64,000 nt of DNA. Source: Chryseobacterium sp. ISL-80 (GTDB lineage: Bacteria; Bacillota; Bacilli; Bacillales; Cytobacillaceae). The translations under genes and the position numbers were made by a program. The DNA is taken from positions 48,971-112,970 of the forward strand of contig JAGGQZ010000005.1 of the NCBI GenBank assembly GCA_018613055.1, written 5' to 3'. The notes below the pieces were generated by a model. It saw nothing but the letters and a program-made list of their open reading frames with translations. It ran no database searches and was not told the origin of the DNA. Below are positions 35,410-44,609 of the stretch, in pieces. How positions within the stretch are numbered: the stretch's first letter is position 1; the number at the start of each line of letters is the position of its first letter.

Positions 35410-35499
35410 GCCCAGCTCCAGCCCCCTAGCCCCTCGAGACACTTTCGTCGTGACCCAGCGCTTGTCGGGACTGACAAAGTAACTGCGCTTTTCTTATTA
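35410..35499. repeat. Dispersed Bacillaceae intergenic repeat, shortened copy
   Basis: CCAGCTCCAGC..CCTAGCCCCTCGAG..., then CCAGCGCTTGTCGGG..., and GCGCTTTTCTTATTA. The ends match the copy at 61536-61661. About 40 bases of the middle hairpin are missing. On the minus strand the element begins with the TAA stop codon of the alpha/beta hydrolase gene. Confidence 0.8.
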
Positions 35500-36291
35500 A
35501 CCGATTTGCGCTTTTTTAACCCGGTGCTTGTCCATGAATTCTAGCGATAGTTCATTGAAATCATCGGCCTTTTCAATATTGCAGACATGTCCGCATTGTT
35601 CAAGGATGACTAGTTCCGAGCTTTTATCACTGCGAAGGTCCTCGGTTAATTCGTGGACAAACATATGGTCCTCGGCGCCAGATATATAGAGTTTCGGGAC
35701 ATCCACACTGTTTTCCTGGACCTTGCTGTAGGTGGCTCTGACATCACCGGCAAGTGGATACCATGCGAGGAAGTTCTTCCGCTTCATCTTGTAGGCCTCC
35801 TGGATGAAAAACCGCCGCGATTCCTTGTGGTTGTCCTTCGGCATCAGGATTAAGGCCAGAATGCGGTACAGCCACATAAAAGGGATGAAGCCCTTTATAA
35901 GTCCTGCCAATTTGATCAGTGATTTTGCAAACAGGTTAAGCCTGGTGATGGCCCCGCCAAGAACGGCGGACCTGACTCGCTCAGGACGTGTCTGCAGCAG
36001 ATGGTGGACGATGATCGATCCCAATGAAATCCCGACAAAATGCGCCTTGCGAATCGAAAGATGGTCCAGGGTGTGCAGGATCTCCCGGACAATCACATCA
36101 AAAGAAAGCCTTTCATTATACGAATCAATGTCCGGTGATTTTCCATGGCCAGGCATATGGATCGCAACTATATGGTATTTTTTCAGGAAAGGTTTTAGCT
36201 GCTTGTAAAAAATGTTCGAGTTCCCGCCAATCCCGTGCAGCAGCACAATGTACTCCGAGCCGCGGCCCTTATATAACTTGTAATCCAGCAT
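35497..36291 (-). CDS. Alpha/beta hydrolase
   Basis: A 264-residue hydrolase. The oxyanion-hole region is LLHGIGGNSNIF, the nucleophile elbow is GISLGS (Ser about residue 90), the acid is in YISGAEDHMF and the histidine in EQCGHVCNIEKADDFN. Soluble, no signal peptide. The substrate is unknown; esterases and lactonases share this layout. Its stop codon is contiguous with a dispersed repeat. Start at the ATG 36291; no competing start has a better site. Confidence 0.88.
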   Translation of the reverse strand: MLDYKLYKGRGSEYIVLLHGIGGNSNIFYKQLKPFLKKYHIVAIHMPGHGKSPDIDSYNERLSFDVIVREILHTLDHLSIRKAHFVGISLGSIIVHHLLQTRPERVRSAVLGGAITRLNLFAKSLIKLAGLIKGFIPFMWLYRILALILMPKDNHKESRRFFIQEAYKMKRKNFLAWYPLAGDVRATYSKVQENSVDVPKLYISGAEDHMFVHELTEDLRSDKSSELVILEQCGHVCNIEKADDFNELSLEFMDKHRVKKAQIG

Positions 36292-36369
36292 CCGATTCTC
36301 CTTAGTCGTCCTAGTTGTGTTCCTTCATGATACCCTTGATAGCGCTGTCAGTAAACGATTAAGGCAAAA

Positions 36370-36410
36370 ATAATGGCAGGTACCATCTGGAAAGGATGAT
36401 ACCTGCCGTA
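36370..36410 (-). terminator. Terminator of the amylopullulanase gene
   Basis: GGCAGGTACCATC (36375-36387) pairs with GATGATACCTGCC (36395-36407). On the minus strand ATTATTTTTG follows. Confidence 0.82.
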
Positions 36411-36415
36411 AACGA

Positions 36416-39400
36416 TTATTTCTTCTTGCCTTTTTGGTCTACTTTGATGACGACTGTTGTCAATGGATCAAGCGTCAACTTGTCTTTTGAGAGCTTGAAT
36501 CCGGACTTTTTGGATACCGGGGTTTTACCGGCTTCGTCATTATCGACGAGGACCTTTCCTTTTGAGAAGTCAAGATCGCCTAGTGTCAATGTGCGTGCGT
36601 TAGTGTCAGCGTTAACGAATACGTAGTACGTTCCAGTGTTATCTGTAGACTCATTTTCGTATGCGATGACTAGGTCTGTCTCTTTGATCTCAGGCAAATC
36701 AAGCAATCTAACATTCTGGTCAACGAGATCCTTCTCGCCGAGGCGGAAAGCGTTCGTTGATTTTCTAAGCTCGATCAGTCCTTTCGTATAGGCTTGTGTT
36801 GTCGTGTTGACTGAGTATTCCTTTTTGTTTGTTGCCTTTTGCCAGTCAAACATATTGATGGCATCGGATGAATCATATGAATCGTGGATGAAATAGCCAA
36901 ATGGATTTCCTTGTTCATCCGTCAATTCGTGATACTTCTGCTCAGGGACACCTTCACCTTTCCATTGCTTCGTTCTGCCATACTCCTGGCCTGCGTGCAG
37001 GAAAGCTGTTCCTTGTGACGTTAGAATCAAGGAGTTCCCAATTCGAATTCGTTTGTGAATTTCCAGCTCGTTTGCAGGTACAGCAGGATCCTTCTTGATC
37101 GATTGGGCAATGACATCGTGAAGCGGAAGGTTGTCATGCGCCGCAATGTACTGAACCATATCGCCTGGATCATCATCAGCTGTATTGCCTGGCTGTGCTT
37201 TGATATTGTTGAATATTGTTTTGATATCACGAGCTCCGCCTGTGATGAAACGTGGCTCACCTTCAGAACCGAAGCCTGATTTCAGCTCGTTACGGATTTC
37301 ATCAGAGAAAACGCCGACATTATCCGTTTTATCCATCCAATCCTGATCTGCGCCCATGCCAGCTAAATCCGGCTCAGCAATGTGGCCTGCGAATGTTCTC
37401 CAGCCTTCGCCGATGAACAATGCATCAGGATTTACAGATGCAGCAGCATCGTAAGCGTTCTGGATGGAAGGATAGGTCGCATCACCCATCATGTCAAAAC
37501 GCATGCCATCAATCTTGTACTCTTCAAACCAGTATTTCACTGAATCTACCATCAGCTTTTCAGCCATCTTGTGGCTTGTAGCCAGGTTGTTTCCGAAGCC
37601 GCCTAGGAAATTTCCTTGTGCGTCCTGGAACGCGTAGTAGTTAGGGACAATGTCATTCAGCTGGCTGGCTTTTGCCATATGAGTGTAGACCACGTCGAGA
37701 ACGACACCCATTCCAGCATCATGGATTGCATCAATCATCTGTTTCAATTCTTTCACTCGCAATTCAGGGTCAGCTGCATCCTCTGAATAGGCGCCATCCG
37801 GAGAGAAATAACTGTGCGGGTCATAGCCCCAGTTGTACTCATTTCCGCCGGCAGAGTAATTTAGTTCCCTTTGACCCATCTTCGTTTCATCGCCATAATA
37901 CCAAGCCATGACAGGAAGCAATTGGACATGTGTCACACCAAGTTTTTTTAGATAATCAAGCTTGTCTGTGAAGGCTTTATAAGAGCCCCACCTTGCATCT
38001 AAATCACCTTGAATCGAAGGATCAGATGTGAAGTCACGTACGTGCACTTCATAGATTACAGCATCTTCTCGCTTTTCATAGCCTTTGATTTTGGCATGAT
38101 CAAAATCTTCAGGATCTGTGCTGCTCAGGTCAACAATAGCTGCCTTACCGACAGTATCCCCATCCGGGCCAGCTTCACCTTTTGTATTCACCGTGAATGC
38201 TGCCATCGATTTCGCGTAAGGATCAAGGACCTTATTTGTGACTCCGTTATTTGTCACTTCATACTGGTAAAAATAACCCCTAAGATCTTTTATCTTGAGG
38301 TCTTTAGGAGCTACTGTCACTGACCAGACACCTTTTTCGCCTTTTGTCAGTTCAATGCTGCCAATCTGCTCAGCTGCGTTGTCTTTATTGAAGAAGTTTG
38401 CGACTACCTTGCTTGCTTTTGGTGCCCATAGCTTCAAAGTTGCTCTGCCGTCTTTATAGGCAGCACCAAGATCATTGCCTTCATAAGCAAACATTTCGTC
38501 AAGCATTCTCCAGCTTGTAGAAGCCTTTACTGTTCTGCCTGAATACGTGACAGAAAGAGGAAGCTTTTCTAAATCGAAAGCTGCTTTAACTGTAACGGAT
38601 TTGCCTTTGATTTCAACACTTTCAATTGAAACTGCTGCACCGCTGGCATCCTTGATTTCCAGTTTTGACTTCAGATCTTCGGCCGTCAATCCATCTGTCA
38701 TCGTGAAGCCTAATAGAATCGTATCTTCAGAGATGACTTCAGCGGATGTAAGGCCTGTTGCCTGCTCCCAGTATGGAGATACATAGACATTGTCATCGCC
38801 TTGTTTTACCCATAAGTGGTTGTATCTGTCGAGAAGGTTGAAGGATTTGTCTCCGCCGTCCTTGTCGCCAGTTGCCTTGTTTAGGGTAATCATGCCAATT
38901 TTCTTAGCATTGTCTTTCAGCTTGATATCGACATACGCACCATAGCGGTCAGTTCCAGTGAAGGAAGCTGCGCCTGTTGGCCAGCCATCAGATGGTGCCA
39001 CGACATCTTCCCAGTTCCATAAACCCCAGTTTTCATAATCAGCATTGTCACGTACATAGTGAACGCGGACGGTGTTTTCTGGCAGGTTGACTGGTTCATA
39101 TGTGTATACCTTGTCATCGCCTTGCTTGATGAAAATTTCATTCATTTCAGGTGAATTGATTGTAAAGCTTTTGTCTCCGCCGTCTTTACCAGCATCACCT
39201 TTCGTTACATCCATCACGAGGAAGCCGATGTTCTTCGCGCCATCTTTTAGCTCCACGTCGATATAGGCGCCATAGCTGTCTGTTTTCTCAAACATGGTAG
39301 CTCCAGTCGGCCAGTTGGCAGAAGGGGAGGCTACATCGTTCCACAGCCATGCTCCATAGTTTGCATAGTTGTTGTCGTCACGCTTGTAGTGGATGCGGAT

Positions 39401-41968
39401 GTGGTTGGATGGGATTGGTTCAACTGTGTTGCCATCACCATTGTCTTCTCCGTCGCCATTGCCATCTCCAGGAGTAATTGAACCATTTTCAACTGTGAGT
39501 AAAACAGTACCGCCATCTGCTTTAGATGGGATTGGCAGTGTTACTTTTCCACCTGTCGCAGTGTATGCCTTACCTGAATAGTGGTCTGTCACAACAGCGT
39601 CTGCTGAATCCACGGTCAATGTTACTTCTTTTGCTGCATCAGCAATATTCAATCCGATATAGGCTGCCTCATCACCATGCTTACGTGCAAAAAGGAGGTA
39701 TTGATCGCTGTCTGAACCAGCAATTGTCGTACGTTCACCTTTTGCGAATACTTCAGAATGGTCGCCCCTGAAGTTCAAGATCTTCTTGTAGTGCTCGACG
39801 ACATCATTGCCTTCCACCTGATCCCAGGCAAAGTCATAACGATTATCATATTCTGGATAGTTATTTTCACCACTCTGTCCAAGTTCTTCACCATAGTAAA
39901 TGACCGGCTGGCCTTTAGCTGTTGCCTGCAGGGAAGCAGCAACCTTTAGTTTGCCTTCATCATTACCAGCATCAAAGAGGAATCCATTTTCATCATGGCT
40001 TCCCAGGAACTGGCCGAGTGTTGCAGTGTTATCAATTTTCGCGTTACGAGTGATTAACGCATCATTAGCAGCATTCAGGTTTCCGTTTACAAAAGAATGC
40101 GCAATATCGTTAAAGTCAAAATCAAGCAGGGAATCCATCATGCCTGATTCCAGGTAGCCATAATCATCGTTGGCGCTTGCACCCCAGGCTTCGCCAATCA
40201 TCTTGTGCTTTGGCATTTTTTCAGTGATTGCATTCTTGAATGCCATCCATGTGGCATCTTCAACGTGTTTTACAGTGTCCACGCGGAAGTAGTCAATTGT
40301 GTTGCCTTTTGCTGTTTTCGCTTTTTCAATCCAGTCTGTCTGCCAGTCGATGATTTGCTGACGGACTGCAGGGTCTTCTGTTTTGAAGTCCGGAAGTCCG
40401 GAAAGTTCACCGCGTACTTCGTCTGATCCCACTTCTTCACTAGTACCCTGGCGAAGAAGATTGCTGAAATTGCTGCGTTCTTCATCGGTAGGATATCCGG
40501 CCGGCTTGTTTTCCACAGAACCATCAATATCTTTCAAACCATAACCAGAGTGGTTCAATACCACATCGACCATGATTTTAATCCCGCGTTCATGGGCAGA
40601 ATCAATCAGGTTATGGAAATCTTCCATCGTACCGAAGTGAGGGTTTAACTCTCCAAAATTGCTTGCCCAATATCCGTGATATCCATAATAAGAAGGATCA
40701 CCATCTTTGTAGCGGACATTGTGCTTAACGTTCTCAACAATCGGACTTATCCAGATTGTATTGACGCCAAGTTCATCGAGATAATCCAGCTTTTCGGTGA
40801 TTCCTTTAAAATCGCCGCCTTGATAGGTTCCGCGATCAGTAGTGTCATAGTTTAACCCATAAGGATCATTATTTGAGGAATCTCCATCAAAGAATCTATC
40901 AGTCAGCATGAAGTAAATGATCGACTCGTCCCAGTCGAAATCATTTTCGCCGACAGATTGCCTTGTTTTTACCGTTACATTTGCAGTACCTGTATGCGGG
41001 TTGCCAAATGAATCGGTCACCGTTACAGGAATCGTCTTCGCACCAGCTGTTATGTTGTCATCGACTGCAATCGTTACTTCCATTAATGAAGGATCGATTG
41101 CAAGAGTCTTTGATCCGCCAAGTTCAGAAGCATCAGCCGTGATTTTACTGATCTCAACTCCATCTGTGATGCCCTCTACGTCAACTTTCAGCACAGCATT
41201 CTGGCTGTAATCAATTTCCGCTGGGTTGACAGAACCTGAAACAGTCAGGTCAGCGTTCGCATATGTGATTTCCGAAGATGGATTGTAAGGGTCGGTAACT
41301 TCGTTAGTGACGCCATCCTTTGTAACCAAATATGTGTATCCATGCGTTCCGGTTGGAATATTTTCATATGATACTGCAAATCTTTCATTCTCAGATTCAT
41401 ACGTCATTGGTAAAGTCTTGCCATCAATCTTCAAATCTACTTTTTCAATCGTGCCCATCTGATCAGTTGCAAATAGCTCTTTGTCGCGGTAAAAGAAAGT
41501 TGCATTTCCATCCGCAATCACAGGAGCGGATCCATCAGGCACAATGCGGATTTGCTCTACGCCGCTTGTAACGAACACTTTAGTAATCGAATCATTTTTG
41601 CTAACCTTGATAAAACGGTCTCCAAATTCCTTTTGTGCAGTATTCCAATCATAAGTACTGCGAAGCACGAAGCCCATTTCGGCAGTATTAGCGCCAACGG
41701 GGATATCCGCGACCGCTTTGCTGCCTTCCTTAGTTGCAAAATCAACCTGGCCATCCTGCACACCAGTATTCCAAGTCCAAATATTCCACTCACCAAAATT
41801 TTGATCTTCACGTACATAGGTAAAGCGGACTTTGCGATCGGTTGTTTCCGATGTTGTGGCAGTTCCTTCTGCGTTAGCCTGCTGTGCAGGCACAAAAGGA
41901 ATCAACAAGCTCAACAGCATGATCGCTGTCATGAAAATTGAGAAACTGCGTTTGGTGCTTCTTCTCAT
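36416..41968 (-). CDS. Secreted bifunctional alpha-amylase / type I pullulanase
   Basis: An 1850-residue extracellular enzyme carrying two complete glycoside hydrolase 13 catalytic units. After a signal peptide (1-33, cut after AQQANA) come a CBM41-like module (about 45-145), beta-sandwich modules (about 165-335), and the amylase domain (about 345-830) with DVVLNH 468-473, nucleophile D564 in FRVDTVKH, acid E593 in GEAW and D659 in SHDEN. Two tandem CBM41 modules (about 855-1065), an Ig-like module (about 1075-1155), CBM48 (about 1165-1265) and a pullulanase domain (about 1295-1760) follow. The pullulanase has the type I motif YNWGYDP (1378-1384), D1492, E1521 and D1612. It should cut alpha-1,4 and alpha-1,6 bonds of starch and pullulan. 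Similar dual enzymes are known from alkaliphilic Bacillus. Two cre boxes lie upstream. Confidence 0.95.
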   Translation of the reverse strand: MRRSTKRSFSIFMTAIMLLSLLIPFVPAQQANAEGTATTSETTDRKVRFTYVREDQNFGEWNIWTWNTGVQDGQVDFATKEGSKAVADIPVGANTAEMGFVLRSTYDWNTAQKEFGDRFIKVSKNDSITKVFVTSGVEQIRIVPDGSAPVIADGNATFFYRDKELFATDQMGTIEKVDLKIDGKTLPMTYESENERFAVSYENIPTGTHGYTYLVTKDGVTNEVTDPYNPSSEITYANADLTVSGSVNPAEIDYSQNAVLKVDVEGITDGVEISKITADASELGGSKTLAIDPSLMEVTIAVDDNITAGAKTIPVTVTDSFGNPHTGTANVTVKTRQSVGENDFDWDESIIYFMLTDRFFDGDSSNNDPYGLNYDTTDRGTYQGGDFKGITEKLDYLDELGVNTIWISPIVENVKHNVRYKDGDPSYYGYHGYWASNFGELNPHFGTMEDFHNLIDSAHERGIKIMVDVVLNHSGYGLKDIDGSVENKPAGYPTDEERSNFSNLLRQGTSEEVGSDEVRGELSGLPDFKTEDPAVRQQIIDWQTDWIEKAKTAKGNTIDYFRVDTVKHVEDATWMAFKNAITEKMPKHKMIGEAWGASANDDYGYLESGMMDSLLDFDFNDIAHSFVNGNLNAANDALITRNAKIDNTATLGQFLGSHDENGFLFDAGNDEGKLKVAASLQATAKGQPVIYYGEELGQSGENNYPEYDNRYDFAWDQVEGNDVVEHYKKILNFRGDHSEVFAKGERTTIAGSDSDQYLLFARKHGDEAAYIGLNIADAAKEVTLTVDSADAVVTDHYSGKAYTATGGKVTLPIPSKADGGTVLLTVENGSITPGDGNGDGEDNGDGNTVEPIPSNHIRIHYKRDDNNYANYGAWLWNDVASPSANWPTGATMFEKTDSYGAYIDVELKDGAKNIGFLVMDVTKGDAGKDGGDKSFTINSPEMNEIFIKQGDDKVYTYEPVNLPENTVRVHYVRDNADYENWGLWNWEDVVAPSDGWPTGAASFTGTDRYGAYVDIKLKDNAKKIGMITLNKATGDKDGGDKSFNLLDRYNHLWVKQGDDNVYVSPYWEQATGLTSAEVISEDTILLGFTMTDGLTAEDLKSKLEIKDASGAAVSIESVEIKGKSVTVKAAFDLEKLPLSVTYSGRTVKASTSWRMLDEMFAYEGNDLGAAYKDGRATLKLWAPKASKVVANFFNKDNAAEQIGSIELTKGEKGVWSVTVAPKDLKIKDLRGYFYQYEVTNNGVTNKVLDPYAKSMAAFTVNTKGEAGPDGDTVGKAAIVDLSSTDPEDFDHAKIKGYEKREDAVIYEVHVRDFTSDPSIQGDLDARWGSYKAFTDKLDYLKKLGVTHVQLLPVMAWYYGDETKMGQRELNYSAGGNEYNWGYDPHSYFSPDGAYSEDAADPELRVKELKQMIDAIHDAGMGVVLDVVYTHMAKASQLNDIVPNYYAFQDAQGNFLGGFGNNLATSHKMAEKLMVDSVKYWFEEYKIDGMRFDMMGDATYPSIQNAYDAAASVNPDALFIGEGWRTFAGHIAEPDLAGMGADQDWMDKTDNVGVFSDEIRNELKSGFGSEGEPRFITGGARDIKTIFNNIKAQPGNTADDDPGDMVQYIAAHDNLPLHDVIAQSIKKDPAVPANELEIHKRIRIGNSLILTSQGTAFLHAGQEYGRTKQWKGEGVPEQKYHELTDEQGNPFGYFIHDSYDSSDAINMFDWQKATNKKEYSVNTTTQAYTKGLIELRKSTNAFRLGEKDLVDQNVRLLDLPEIKETDLVIAYENESTDNTGTYYVFVNADTNARTLTLGDLDFSKGKVLVDNDEAGKTPVSKKSGFKLSKDKLTLDPLTTVVIKVDQKGKKK

Positions 41969-42047
41969 CTGAATCCATTCCTCCCTAGATTGATTGATGC
42001 TGCTAAAATCGGTATTTCAACGTCCTCCTTTCAGGAATGCGCAATTT

Positions 42048-42062
42048 ATGAAACCGTTTGCA
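42048..42062. promoter_or_regulatory. CcpA cre box 1 of the amylopullulanase gene
   Basis: ATGAAACCGTTTGCA fits the cre pattern WTGNAANCGNWNNCW at all defined positions, 80 bases upstream of the start codon. Confidence 0.75.
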
Positions 42063-42094
42063 CAACCGGGTAAAAAATTTTAACTCCCTGAAAA

Positions 42095-42109
42095 ATGCAA
42101 GCGTTTGCA
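42095..42109. promoter_or_regulatory. CcpA cre box 2 of the amylopullulanase gene
   Basis: ATGCAAGCGTTTGCA is a near-perfect palindromic cre box, 47 bases from the first. Two boxes suggest strong carbon-catabolite repression. Confidence 0.9.
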
Positions 42110-42401
42110 ATAATCTATCTTTTCCATTTTACAATAGAATTGCCTAACCAGCAATGGAAGGCCAACGTTCATCTGGCAAGCAAATAGTTCCAAAATCCTG
42201 CATGAATCGAGAGTTTTATAGGGAATATGATTTGGTTCATCAACAAATGTCATTGATTCGTCAAAAACCAGCACAGATTTTGTCGTCCAATATCTAATGA
42301 AATTAGAAAAATGAGTGAATAGAACTATATGATAACTGGAATTTGGATGGTATTTTCAAGTATTCTTAAGTAAATCTAGTATGAGAAAGAGGTATAGAGT
42401 G

Positions 42402-43187
42402 ATGAATGACATAAATCTTCTTTTCCGGAAAAGGATTGGCTTGAATTCAAATGAACCCATAAAAATTAAAAATATTTCCCTTATCCTTGAGCTGACAGCA
42501 TCTGCAATTCCGTTCGAAAACCTCTGCACGCTTTCAGGCAGCCTCGATGAATTGAATGAGGACAGCCTGGCGGATAAAATTCTCCACCGAAACGAAGGCG
42601 GACTTTGTTATGACCTTAACGGGATATTATATTTGTTTTTAAAAGAAAATGACCTTGATGTCCAACTGATCCGTGGGTCAGTATACGTTCCTGAACTTAA
42701 AGGCTTTAGTCCAACCGGCAGGACACACGCTGCGATTATTATGAACGATGGAGGCATGCGCTACTTAATCGATACAGGTTTTGGCGGTAATTTGCCGTTA
42801 AGGCCAGTTCCGCTTGATGGCTCAGAAATCATGACACCGACAGGGGAGTTCCGGGTAAAAAAAGCGCTAAGTGAATTTGGTGACTATTTTTTAGAAATGA
42901 AACTTAAGAATAAGGACACTGACTGGAGAACCGGATACGCTTTTGATTCCCGTGATCCGGTTGATAATGTAAGTGACTTATCCGAAATGAAAAAAATCAT
43001 CACCGAACATCCACAGTCTCCCTTTAACAAGAAGCCACTGCTTACCAGGGTGAATGCTAACGGCAGTATGGTGTTAACAGAAACAAGTTTCACCCGCTGG
43101 AAGGATGGGCAGGTTGCGAAAGAAGAAATCGATGCGACCCAATTCAAGCAGCTTGCGAAGGAACATTATAATCTTGATGTAAAATGA
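42402..43187 (+). CDS. Arylamine N-acetyltransferase
   Basis: A 261-residue enzyme that transfers acetyl groups from acetyl-CoA to arylamines and hydrazines. The catalytic triad is visible: Cys in RNEGGLCYDLN (about 66), His in GRTHAAIIM and Asp in YLIDTGFGG. The length is typical. AAAGAGGT precedes the ATG at 42402; the earlier ATG at 42381 lacks a site. It is followed 60 bases later by the EcsC-family gene, and the two could share a transcript. Confidence 0.92.
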   Translation: MNDINLLFRKRIGLNSNEPIKIKNISLILELTASAIPFENLCTLSGSLDELNEDSLADKILHRNEGGLCYDLNGILYLFLKENDLDVQLIRGSVYVPELKGFSPTGRTHAAIIMNDGGMRYLIDTGFGGNLPLRPVPLDGSEIMTPTGEFRVKKALSEFGDYFLEMKLKNKDTDWRTGYAFDSRDPVDNVSDLSEMKKIITEHPQSPFNKKPLLTRVNANGSMVLTETSFTRWKDGQVAKEEIDATQFKQLAKEHYNLDVK

Positions 43188-43247
43188 AACCTTCTGATAG
43201 TGTAAACCGTTAATATAGTATCAAAAATGACAGGTGGATGGTTGAGG

Positions 43248-44063
43248 ATGGATACACGGGATTATTTATTGCAGGAATTAAATGAAATCGAAAAGTGGGA
43301 GAAGGACCAGAAGGGTTTGTGGTTTTGGGAGAAGCTGACCAGGCTTCCGTTCAAGATGCTTGACCGTTTCACGCCAAAGTTCATCCAGGAGAAGGTCGGG
43401 CTCCTGCTTGATGAGATGGGGAGTTACATCCAAACTGGCGGCCAGTATTTGACCAGCGAAAAATCGATCTTTCATTACATTGAGAAAAAGACAGGCAGGA
43501 GAGTCAACAAGCTATCCGACCTTGAGACCGTACCAGTAGAGGAAATGAAAAAAGCCTCTCTGGCCCTTGGCGAGCAGCGGAAAAAGGCTGCAACGATCCA
43601 GGGAGCCAGCACAGGAATAGGCGGGATTTTCACCCTTGCGATCGATATTCCCGCCGTTCTGGCCCTGTCGCTAAAAACACTGCAGGACATTGCGATTATT
43701 CATGGGTTTGATCCAAATGACAAGAAGGAAAGGGTCTTTATCATAAAATGCCTGCAGTTCTCCTCCGCCGATGTGGTGGGGAAACAGGCAATCCTGAATG
43801 AACTGACCGATTTCAACAATGAAAACAAATCGCGTGAAGTTATTTCCCAACTGCAGGGCTGGCGTGAAGTGACCCTGACCTACACAGAATCGTTCGGCTG
43901 GAAAAAACTGCTCCAGATGGTCCCGGTGGCCGGAATTGTGTTTGGCGCCTTCGCCAATCGGTCGATGGTCAGCGACCTTGCCGAGACCGGGACGATGCTT
44001 TATCAGAAGCGGCGGATTTTGGAGAGACTTTCTGATTTAGAAAGCCATGAAATGGATTTATAA
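43248..44063 (+). CDS. EcsC family protein
   Basis: A 271-residue EcsC-family protein. An amphipathic N-terminus (LLQELNEIEKWEKDQKGLWFWEKLTRLPFK) is followed by a hydrophobic central region (about 125-160, GIGGIFTLAIDIPAVLALSLKTLQDIA) and another hydrophobic stretch near 235-255. Function unknown; in B. subtilis ecsC follows the EcsAB transporter genes, which are absent here. The AGGTGG site favours the ATG at 43248 over 43227. A dispersed repeat lies about 110 bases beyond the stop. Confidence 0.85.
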   Translation: MDTRDYLLQELNEIEKWEKDQKGLWFWEKLTRLPFKMLDRFTPKFIQEKVGLLLDEMGSYIQTGGQYLTSEKSIFHYIEKKTGRRVNKLSDLETVPVEEMKKASLALGEQRKKAATIQGASTGIGGIFTLAIDIPAVLALSLKTLQDIAIIHGFDPNDKKERVFIIKCLQFSSADVVGKQAILNELTDFNNENKSREVISQLQGWREVTLTYTESFGWKKLLQMVPVAGIVFGAFANRSMVSDLAETGTMLYQKRRILERLSDLESHEMDL

Positions 44064-44172
44064 GGATAAATCTTGTAAATCATCTTAAGGTGAATACAAA
44101 AGAAACTTAATACGATTATTTATAAGGTGATTATAGTCAAGGCTCGGTTAATGTCCATTGTTTTTTTACACC

Positions 44173-44371
44173 TGTTGATTGTAGTGGAAGGCGTGTAGGC
44201 TCCTCCGAAAATGCTACGCATTCCCATCATCGTGCGTGGGCAGGTTCAAGGAAGCAAATTCAATGTCTTGCGGGAGCAGCTGGTCAGGTGAGACCCCGCA
44301 AGAGCAAAGCGCTGAGGAGGCTCAGCGCCGGCCCCGCGGAAAGCGAAGCACCTGGAACGAAAATCAACAGC
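44173..44371. repeat. Dispersed Bacillaceae repeat with TGTTGATT ends and an internal insert
   Basis: About 200 bp bounded by TGTTGATT and AATCAACA. The core contains GCGGGAGCAGC, GGTGAGACCCCGCA, GAGGAGGCTCA and CCCCGCGGAAAGCGAAG, the hallmark of a GC-rich repeat that I know from many Bacillaceae genomes. About 60 bases (near 44204-44262) split the left arm and are not part of the usual element as I remember it. It lies between EcsC and the secretion cassette. The rest of 44064-44609 shows no gene. Confidence 0.75.
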
Positions 44372-44609
44372 CTTATTTAACAGAGCCATAGTTAAATATG
44401 CCATTAACAAAAACGCTCGGTGCTTTTTAGCTTTGAGTGTTTTTCTGTCCTATTTTCTGACAACTAAAGATTCATTCATTGTGTTCTTACTTTAAAACCG
44501 AATCTATTACTTATTTATGAAGAGTTCTTAATTGCTAATAAACTGGGAATTTGTTAAATTATCTAAAGGTTCCAATTTATGTAAGATGGGATAGGAGGCA
44601 GGGACTGGT

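Noticed and set aside
44173..44371. Insertion sequence
   Set aside because: It is too short for a transposase and has no reading frame; it is a dispersed non-coding repeat.
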